Assembly (NCBI GenBank): GCA_036745875.1
Contig: DAIOFH010000037.1
Coordinates: 1 to 30,550 of the forward strand
Direction of reading: 5' to 3'
DNA length: 30,550 bases
DNA from: DAIOFH01 sp036745875
GTDB taxonomy: Bacteria > Planctomycetota > SZUA-567
This document shows positions 24,635 to 30,550 of this stretch, in pieces. The translations under genes and the position numbers were made by a program. Every line of letters starts with the position of its first letter. Positions within the stretch are counted from its first letter, which is position 1. The notes beneath the pieces are model-generated. The model searched no databases. It worked only from the letters and a program-made list of their open reading frames with translations, and was not told where the DNA came from.

Positions 24635-25303
24635 TTACCAGCCGCCCATACGACCGCTCAGGAAGGGATTGTGGGCCAGCTCTTCCGCAACCGTGGTCGC
24701 GGAACCGTGACCCGGATAGATGACTGTTTGCGGTTTCAGGCTGTTATGAAAAAGATCGAGAATGCTTTCGACCAGGGCGCGGCCGTCGCCACCGGGAAAA
24801 TCCGACCTGCCGATCGATCCCTGGAAAACGGTGTCCCCGGCAAAAACGGCTTCGGCATCGCCGAGGATAAACACCATTTCACCCGGATCGTGGCCAGGCA
24901 CGATAACGGCTTTCCACTGCATGCCCGCGGCGGCGAATGTTTCCCCGTCCTCCAATTCCCGCCCCGCTGGCGCGATCGCGAACCCAGGTCCCATATAGGC
25001 GCTCAAATTAAGCTCGCTGTCGCTCGCTCGCCGCGACGTCTCCGCTGAAGCCATCAGCACCGAACCGGGCCAATCGGCAAGCAGGTCGTCCACGCCGCCG
25101 ATGTGGTCGACGTGGGAATGGGTCAGGAGTATCGCCTCCAATTTGGCATTGATGCGCTTCAGAGCCGAAGTGACCCGCGCCGCCTCCGCGCCCGGATCGA
25201 CGACGACGGCATGTGTAGGTTGCCCGTCGGCAGGCATGGCGGCAGGGGTGATGATGTAACAGCACGCGGCGAGGTCGCCCAGTTCGAGAGTATTGATAGC
25301 CAT
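24635..25303 (-). CDS. MBL-fold metallo-hydrolase (glyoxalase II-like)
   Basis: A 222-aa metallo-beta-lactamase-fold protein with the full metal-binding set: THSHVDHIGG (HxHxDH), VPGHDPGE, FAGDTVF and YPGHG. The segment GDTVFQGSIGRSDFPGGD is typical of the short glyoxalase II-like/YcbL group. Such enzymes hydrolyse thioesters such as S-lactoylglutathione, but the substrate here is uncertain. The start may also be ATG 25315; neither has a strong ribosome binding site. The gene converges on the DUF533 gene. Confidence 0.88.
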   Translation of the reverse strand: MAINTLELGDLAACCYIITPAAMPADGQPTHAVVVDPGAEAARVTSALKRINAKLEAILLTHSHVDHIGGVDDLLADWPGSVLMASAETSRRASDSELNLSAYMGPGFAIAPAGRELEDGETFAAAGMQWKAVIVPGHDPGEMVFILGDAEAVFAGDTVFQGSIGRSDFPGGDGRALVESILDLFHNSLKPQTVIYPGHGSATTVAEELAHNPFLSGRMGGW

Positions 25304-25558
25304 GTAGATATCCATAGAGCCAAGAAGAATATTCGCGCCGATGAAATGGCGTTTCTGAATTGCTCCCCCCTCGCCCTTACGCTCTAGACCTCAGGGGTGC
25401 GAGGGCACTCTACGCGCATTCGTCGCAACGGACATTTTGCAGAAGAAATATGGTCGCATCAAGATGACGAAAGGTCTTCAAATGATACCATTGTCCCCAA
25501 AAGGGGGAGAGGGTGGGTGTGGAAAGAGCAGATCAAAAACAGCCTTCCATAAGGGCCG

Positions 25559-26746
25559 CTAACTGCCTTTTACCAAATTCACCAGAATCTCGACAATATC
25601 CTTCATTTCCTTGATGTTCGCGTATTCCGACTGGCTGTGCGCGCCATGCATGCCGCAGCCCATCACCAGGCAGGGCAGATTGCGCTTATTGAGGATGTTC
25701 GCATCCGATCCGCCAAGGGTGGTGATAAGGACCGGCTCGAGATTGGCTTTTTCCACCGCCTTCTTCGCCATGACGACGAGCTTGTCGTCTTCGGGAATAC
25801 GGAACCCCTCGAAGCTGACCTCGACTTCAACATCGACGGAGGAGCTCAGGACCGCGTCGATCTGGGTCTTGCCGTCGCCAAGGGCGAGCTTGTCCGCGTC
25901 GGCAAAGGCGAAAATGCGGTTTTCCCTGACAACCCCTTCGATAATACCCAGGATGCGCTTGACGTGGAAATCCAGGACGTCTTTCCTGTGGCTGCGTATT
26001 TCATATTCGACATACGCTTTTTCCGGAATCACGTTGACGGCGCTGCCGGCGCGGGCGATGCCGATGTTCGCCGTGGTGTGCTCGTCCAGCCTGCCGGAAG
26101 GCATCACGGCAAGAGTCTTCGCCATGACGTGGGCGGCGTTGATCTTACGGTCGGGGGCCGAAGCATGTCCGGCGATGCCGTGAAAGACGATCTTGAAGAT
26201 CACGCGTGTCGGGGCCGCCACCACGATTTCGTTCGGCCTGGAATAGTCCAGGACAATCCCACCCTCAAGATGGCGATACAACTGCGGATCGAGTTCCTGT
26301 GCGCCAAGGGACCCGACTTCCTCGGCGACGGTGAAAACGAACAGCAGTTCGCCGTGTTTCTTTTTTCCCGATTTGAGTTTGGACAGCAATTCCAGGAGAG
26401 CGGCGACGCCGGCCTTGTCGTCTGCCCCAAGGATGCCGCCGCCCTGACGACGAACGATGGAGCCCTCGACCTCCGGCACGGCCGAAGGTTCGCCGACCTT
26501 TTCTACCGTGTCCAGATGGGCGCTCAGGAGCAGGTTCGGTCCGCCGCCGTTGGCAGGAACCTTGACCACGATGTTGCCACAGTCGCCGCCTATGGCCTGT
26601 CCCGTGTCGTCCTCCAGCGGTTCATATCCCATTTCGCGGATGCGGCGGGCCAAGATTTTGGCAACTTCCCGTTCACGGCGCGAGGGAGAGGCGACCTTGG
26701 TCAGGGCGAGAAAATTGTCAAGCAGGGAATCTTTTTTGTCAGGCAT
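25559..26746 (-). CDS. M20-family metallopeptidase (tripeptide aminopeptidase-like)
   Basis: A 395-aa di-zinc peptidase. Visible ligand motifs are LLLSAHLDTVEKVG (His and catalytic Asp), ILGADDKAG (bridging Asp), FTVAEEVGSLGA (catalytic Glu plus ligand Glu), VLDYSRPNE and the C-terminal GMHGAHSQSEYANI. The dimerisation domain (about 205-315) includes GHASAPDRKINA. The closest family I recall is PepT-like M20. ATG 26746 is chosen because GGAG lies 8 nt upstream; the longer frame (to 26818) has no such signal. Confidence 0.9.
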   Translation of the reverse strand: MPDKKDSLLDNFLALTKVASPSRREREVAKILARRIREMGYEPLEDDTGQAIGGDCGNIVVKVPANGGGPNLLLSAHLDTVEKVGEPSAVPEVEGSIVRRQGGGILGADDKAGVAALLELLSKLKSGKKKHGELLFVFTVAEEVGSLGAQELDPQLYRHLEGGIVLDYSRPNEIVVAAPTRVIFKIVFHGIAGHASAPDRKINAAHVMAKTLAVMPSGRLDEHTTANIGIARAGSAVNVIPEKAYVEYEIRSHRKDVLDFHVKRILGIIEGVVRENRIFAFADADKLALGDGKTQIDAVLSSSVDVEVEVSFEGFRIPEDDKLVVMAKKAVEKANLEPVLITTLGGSDANILNKRNLPCLVMGCGMHGAHSQSEYANIKEMKDIVEILVNLVKGS

Positions 26747-27342
26747 AGTCATGGCTCCATGACAAGAGGTTATTCCGTCGCCGTCCGATGCGCTGATGGC
26801 ATGGACATGGCGAAGCATATCTCAGAAACAGAAAGAAAGTATGAAAAGCGTCTTTACCTGTAGCCGAGAAAAAAAACCATCAACTCTTACGACGCTCCGA
26901 ATCCACCAAAGAACGCCGAAACCATATGGGCGATCAACTCGAAAAACCAGCTTTCAAGTATCATCCAGTATACCGCCTTTCAACATTAATCGCAAGACCG
27001 ATGGACCCGCCGTAAGTAAAATTCCAGTATGCCCGGTATATTGCTCATGTTACCGCAGCACCAATCCGAAAGACGAAAGATTGCGCCGGGCGGGTGGAGC
27101 AAAATCAATTAATATCGGATACCGATCCGGCGTCCCGCTCTTTTTAAGAAAAAATCCTTTGTCCTTCATAAAAATGGGGTATTATAATAATAGCAGTAAG
27201 TGTTAATATTTGTTGATGTAGGAATGATAGTATAACGTTATCAATTATTCGTAAACCTGGCTGGAGCAATATCTGTCGACTGGTGTCCAAGGTATTGCAT
27301 TTACCGGCACGAAAAAAGTACCTTCGCAAAGGCTACCACCCC
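26747..27342. other. Intergenic region with promoter for the SpoIIE-like gene
   Basis: No gene is supported; a 136-codon plus-strand frame here has a random-looking composition. The AT-rich part (27140-27260) carries the promoter at 27159-27188. Confidence 0.5.
27159..27188 (+). promoter_or_regulatory. Promoter candidate for the SpoIIE-like gene
   Basis: TTGTCC (27159-27164), an 18-bp spacer and a perfect TATAAT (27183-27188). The leader to ATG 27343 would be about 150 nt. Confidence 0.5.
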
Positions 27343-28521
27343 ATGAGCGAGTCGGACAGTGTTTACAATGTCATCTCCTCCGCCCTCGGCAACCTGGACC
27401 ACCAAACGCCAATGAGCCCGGGCATCTTCGAAAACGCCATGGACATGCTGACAAACATCGGTTGCAAGGCAGCCGCCGTCTATATTGTCGACGACTATCC
27501 CGATGCCATGCGCGTCATCACACGCTCGGACGGCGGGCGCTATTTTCCCGACTTCATCGGCCTGGACGATCCGGCCAACCCGGACATCGAACTCGCCAAC
27601 GCCATCGGCCCTATGCCCGGCCTGAAAACCTATAAACTCTACAGCCACGGCCGCACTCTGGGAGCGGTGGCGGTGAACGCCACGGGTATCGGCGTAAAAG
27701 GCGAACGCACACTGACAGGCATTGTCAAGATTTTCTCCGTTCTCGCCTATATAGAGATCATCCGCAACAACTGCCAGCGCGAACGGACCGAAAGGGAAAT
27801 ATTCTTCGCCCAGGCGCTTGCCAACCGCCTGATGCTGCGCACACCCCCGAAGACCGAATTTTACCGGCTCGGCTTCGAACGGCTCCGGGCGCTGGAACTG
27901 GGAGGCGACTTTTTCGACTTTATCCCGGCAAAAGACGGCAGGGTTTTCGCTTTTCTCGGGCGCTGCAGCGGCAAGGGCCTAAGGACCGCCCTGGAAATGG
28001 CCGAAATCATGCACCATATTGACAAAAGTTTTGTCGGCACCATTTCCCTTTCGGAAATTGTCGCAAACGTCAACACCCACCTGGTCGAAATCAAAAACCG
28101 CACCCATCTGGCCAGCCTATGCATAATGGAGTTCGACCCCTACGCAGGCAAAGTGCGCATGGTGCGGGCGGGGAATTTCGCCGTAGCCGTCTGCCACAGC
28201 GGCCATATCCACTCGATATCCCGCGACAGCGAACTGTTCCTCGGTATGATCAACGACCTGGCCACAGAAGAAGAAGAGTTCGAATTCAAGCCCGGTTCCG
28301 CCCTGATCTGCGCGACCGAAGGCATCTTCAACCTCAGAAACCGTCTGGACCAAACACTTCCGGCCCAGATTTTTGACGATTCCATCCAGGAAGCGCGTCG
28401 GGAAAAGTCGGTGAAATCGCTGATCAACTGCGCCTTCGACCGCATCCGCAGCGTCAGCGAGTACACCCTCGCCCAGGATTCCATCGCCGCCATTTCTGTG
28501 GAATTCCTCAATAAACCATAA
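27343..28521 (+). CDS. SpoIIE/RsbU-type PP2C-like protein with altered metal sites
   Basis: A 392-aa protein with an N-terminal GAF-like sensor region (about 10-145: FENAMDMLTNIGCKAAAVYIVDD..., LKTYKLYSHGRTLGAVAVN) and a SpoIIE-type serine phosphatase domain (about 160-388). The first metal aspartates remain (ELGGDFFDF, 185-193). However, the usual GDVSGKG motif reads GRCSGKG (R207), and the usual TDG reads TEG (ATEGIF, 324-329). The terminal aspartate survives in AQDSIAAISVEF. It may be a weak or inactive phosphatase acting as a scaffold in partner-switching signalling. The start is ATG 27343; an in-frame GTG at 27283 lacks a ribosome binding site. Confidence 0.82.
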   Translation: MSESDSVYNVISSALGNLDHQTPMSPGIFENAMDMLTNIGCKAAAVYIVDDYPDAMRVITRSDGGRYFPDFIGLDDPANPDIELANAIGPMPGLKTYKLYSHGRTLGAVAVNATGIGVKGERTLTGIVKIFSVLAYIEIIRNNCQRERTEREIFFAQALANRLMLRTPPKTEFYRLGFERLRALELGGDFFDFIPAKDGRVFAFLGRCSGKGLRTALEMAEIMHHIDKSFVGTISLSEIVANVNTHLVEIKNRTHLASLCIMEFDPYAGKVRMVRAGNFAVAVCHSGHIHSISRDSELFLGMINDLATEEEEFEFKPGSALICATEGIFNLRNRLDQTLPAQIFDDSIQEARREKSVKSLINCAFDRIRSVSEYTLAQDSIAAISVEFLNKP

Positions 28522-28574
28522 CTTTCGGACTACCAAGGATCAAATGGCGGGGGGATTTTTAGACGCAGAGAACC

Positions 28575-29009
28575 ATGACTACAGCCAAAAACAAAAGAAA
28601 GCCTCCCCTGCGAGTTGACGACCCAAATGCCAATGACAAGGTCGCGGGAAGCGCTACCAGTTCGGAAAGTACCAGGTCACCGGAAATTTTCGAGGATTTC
28701 CCTACGCCGGAACAACTCAAAGAGTACGATTCCGCCCTTGAAGGAGGGGCGGATAGAGTCCTTGGTATGTTTACTGAAGCTGCTGCAAACCAAAAGAGAT
28801 ACCGCCTCGCCGCGCTGGTCGCGTGGACTGTCACGACCGTGATATGTTTTCTGGCTGTCGTGGCCTTTGCAATATACTGTATTTACATAGGATACAATCA
28901 CACCGGCCTTGCCGCAACGGTGCTTGCGATAGTGGGGTGGTGCTTTCATTCTGGTGGTACTTTCGCATGGACGACAGGCGATGGACTGAGTGAAGGCATG
29001 GTGCAATAA
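28575..29009 (+). CDS. DUF2335 membrane protein
   Basis: A 144-aa protein. The family signature PTPEQLKEYDSALEGGADRVLGMF (about 43-66; family form P.E.L..YE...PG.ADRIL.M) is followed by a basic helix and two membrane helices (about 79-103 and 108-126). The N-terminal 40 residues are hydrophilic and disordered. Function unknown. It lies 53 bp after the SpoIIE-like gene and is closed by a strong terminator. Confidence 0.75.
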   Translation: MTTAKNKRKPPLRVDDPNANDKVAGSATSSESTRSPEIFEDFPTPEQLKEYDSALEGGADRVLGMFTEAAANQKRYRLAALVAWTVTTVICFLAVVAFAIYCIYIGYNHTGLAATVLAIVGWCFHSGGTFAWTTGDGLSEGMVQ

Positions 29010-29060
29010 AAGGCTTGCAGCATAGTTGTGACATAGTATATAATGATGTATTGTCCATAA

Positions 29061-29091
29061 GCGCGTCATGCCAATGACGCGCGGGTTTTTT
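29061..29091 (+). terminator. Strong rho-independent terminator
   Basis: GCGCGTCAT-gcca-ATGACGCGC (perfect 9-bp stem, 29061-29082), then GGG and six T residues. It ends the SpoIIE-like/DUF2335 unit. Confidence 0.9.
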
Positions 29092-29165
29092 GTTTCTTGA
29101 CATGCTTGTGGCGAACCGGGTTCGTCAATGCGAGCATTTTCTTTTAGTGGAGGCGCACGATAGAT

Positions 29166-30476
29166 ATGACAGCAGCAGTTGAATCACGGGTCAAAGACAT
29201 TCTCACCGCACAACCCGTAGACATGGAATCCCTCTTCTACCTGGCCACCATCGCCAGCAAGGACGACGGCTGGGCCAAGGAAATCGAATCGGCCATTCCG
29301 GAGCTGGAGAAATTCGCGGACTCTAGCATGCGCATAGCCGCCGCCTGGTATGCCATCGGCAATATGCAAAAGGCTGCCGAACATGCCGAAAAGGATAGCG
29401 CCAACCCGCTGTCGGCGATGATCATCGGCATCGATTTCGAAAATCGGGGCAACCACGAAGAAGCGTACAAATATTTCCAGCGCGCAGCGCAAAGCGCCCC
29501 GACGGTTGCGCCGTTCGCCCTGAAGCCCATCGACTCCCTGCGCCGTCAAGGCAAGCTGGACGAGGCGAGCGAAATGGCCGAAAGGCAGCGAAAGCAATTC
29601 TCCGACAAGGCGGAACTCGATTTCTTCCTCGGACGCGTTCTTGAAGATTCCGGACGCTACCAGGACGCCCTCGACAGCTACCGCCGCTCCATCGACATCA
29701 ACCCCAATTACGCCGAATGCCTCTTCCGCGCCGCCTATCTCGCCGACCTGCGCGGCCTGGACAGCCTCGCCAAGGACTTCTACAGCAGGATCGGACCCGA
29801 GTCCAACCGAGTCTACGTCAACGCCTGCCTCAACCTGGCTTTGATCTACGAGGACGAAGAGGATTACGAGAAATCGGTCGCCTGCTGCCGCCGCGCCCTA
29901 AAGATTTCTCCCCTGAACCGCCGCGCCAAACTGTTCCTCTCGAACGCCGAAGCCGCCGCGAACATGTACTACTCGCCCGAGGAAACAAAACAGTCGGAAC
30001 GCCTCGAAGCGATCCTGCGTGTGCCGGTGTCCGACTTCGAACTGTCGGTCCGCAGCCGCAACTGCCTATCGAGCATGAACATCATGTGCCTCGGGGACCT
30101 TATCAAGCGCACCGAAAGCGAAATGCTCGCTTACAAGAACTTCGGCGAGACCAGCCTGAGGGAAATCAAGGAAATGCTTGCGGCGAAGGGCTTGCGCCTC
30201 GGTATGATGCGCGAAGACGCCGCCACCCGCCAAGCCATGGAACGCCAGCGTAAGAACGCCAACTCCGAGCTCCTCACGAAAACCATCGACGAGCTCGAGC
30301 TCGGCGTCAGGGCCAGGAAGTGCATGGAAACAATGGGCATCGCGACAATCGGCGAACTCGTCTCCAAGACGGAAGCGGAACTCGCCGGCGCCAGGAATTT
30401 CGGCCGCGTATCCTTGACCGAAATCAAGAAGAAGCTGACCGAAATGGGATTGTCCTTCAAGGAAGGCGGAGAATAA
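29166..30476 (+). CDS. TPR protein with two RNA polymerase alpha C-terminal-like domains
   Basis: A 436-aa protein. TPR-like helical repeats cover about 55-265 (for example AELDFFLGRVLEDSGRYQDALDSYRRSIDINPN at 149-181). Two alpha-CTD-like domains follow at 285-346 (VSDFELSVRSRNCL...LGDLIKRTESEML...NFGETSLREIKEML) and 371-431 (IDELELGVRARKCM...IGELVSKTEAEL...NFGRVSLTEIKKKL). In RpoA this domain contacts UP-element DNA and activators. A protein with TPRs and paired alpha-CTDs but no polymerase core suggests a planctomycete-type transcription or nucleic-acid factor. Function is unproven. GGAGG lies 12 nt before the ATG. Confidence 0.9.
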   Translation: MTAAVESRVKDILTAQPVDMESLFYLATIASKDDGWAKEIESAIPELEKFADSSMRIAAAWYAIGNMQKAAEHAEKDSANPLSAMIIGIDFENRGNHEEAYKYFQRAAQSAPTVAPFALKPIDSLRRQGKLDEASEMAERQRKQFSDKAELDFFLGRVLEDSGRYQDALDSYRRSIDINPNYAECLFRAAYLADLRGLDSLAKDFYSRIGPESNRVYVNACLNLALIYEDEEDYEKSVACCRRALKISPLNRRAKLFLSNAEAAANMYYSPEETKQSERLEAILRVPVSDFELSVRSRNCLSSMNIMCLGDLIKRTESEMLAYKNFGETSLREIKEMLAAKGLRLGMMREDAATRQAMERQRKNANSELLTKTIDELELGVRARKCMETMGIATIGELVSKTEAELAGARNFGRVSLTEIKKKLTEMGLSFKEGGE

Positions 30477-30525
30477 CCGTTCCATGAATGACGATAGCTC
30501 TGGGGCATCAGTCATATCCCCAAAA

Positions 30526-30550
30526 AAAGGCGGCGCTTTGCGCCGCCTTT
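30526..30550 (+). terminator. Terminator after the TPR/alpha-CTD gene
   Basis: AAAGGCGGCGC-ttt-GCGCCGCCTTT is a perfect 11-bp stem reaching the end of the window; any further T residues lie outside. Confidence 0.85.

Noticed and set aside
25637..26863. A 408-codon open frame on the plus strand
   Set aside because: It is antisense to the M20 peptidase, whose zinc-ligand motifs are complete.
26796..27206. A 136-codon plus-strand frame between the peptidase and the SpoIIE-like gene
   Set aside because: Composition is unlike the neighbours, its start lies inside the peptidase upstream region and no motif is visible.

Overview
This 30.5 kb window looks like a chromosome segment from a PVC-superphylum bacterium, most likely Planctomycetota. 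The best clue is the last gene, which joins TPR repeats to two RNA polymerase alpha C-terminal-like domains, an architecture I associate with planctomycetes. Ribonuclease Y, a DUF2335 membrane protein and a SpoIIE-type phosphatase fit this. Host genes are moderately to highly GC-rich; part of the inserted element is clearly more AT-rich. The phylum is an inference from remembered family distributions, not a search.

Layout. (1) 1-934: long non-coding stretch with a promoter-like site and hairpins. (2) 935-3625: rny and a YdjM/DUF457 membrane protein, closed by a perfect 16-bp inverted repeat. (3) 3714-3805: tRNA-Ser(GCT). (4) 3742-19372: a 15.6 kb integrated element bounded by a 67-bp direct repeat (attL = 3' part of the tRNA gene, attR = the repeated copy), with every gene on the minus strand. 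(5) 19561-30550: host genes: tspO, a small unknown gene, an HD (MESH1-like) hydrolase, a LacI regulator beside a decayed sugar ABC operon, a DUF533 protein, an MBL-fold hydrolase, an M20 peptidase, a SpoIIE-like protein with altered metal sites, DUF2335, and the TPR/alpha-CTD protein.

The element reads like a phage satellite or plasmid-like integrative element. From right to left it has: the orphan 3' end of its own integrase gene, a PAPS-reductase-family protein, a phage-type small protein, a TerS-like HTH protein, and five small genes that all start with a leucine-zipper-like segment resembling LLRRIERLE. These are followed by higBA, a YggL/DUF469 protein, two small unknown genes, an AT-rich cassette (unknown protein, XRE-ImmA/IrrE metallopeptidase, a candidate structured RNA and a 400-aa unknown protein), an HTH protein, a replication-initiator-like protein with candidate iterons inside its gene, a DnaB-like helicase, small genes, a tandem HTH protein, a ribbon-helix-helix protein and the tyrosine integrase. 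I see no large terminase, portal, capsid, tail, relaxase or conjugation gene.

The most striking observation is that the attachment core lies inside the integrase reading frame. When the two 67-bp repeats are joined, as in an excised circle, the integrase frame runs without a stop through the tRNA-derived core into 79 further codons now stranded at the right end (19066-19305). That tail ends in a segment (AAWPSIPDQIKQAV) that I recall from the C-termini of planctomycete integrases, and its stop codon overlaps the ATG of the PAPS-reductase-like gene. Integration would therefore swap the integrase C-terminus and cut the 15.7-19.1 kb operon off from the integrase promoter; excision would restore both.
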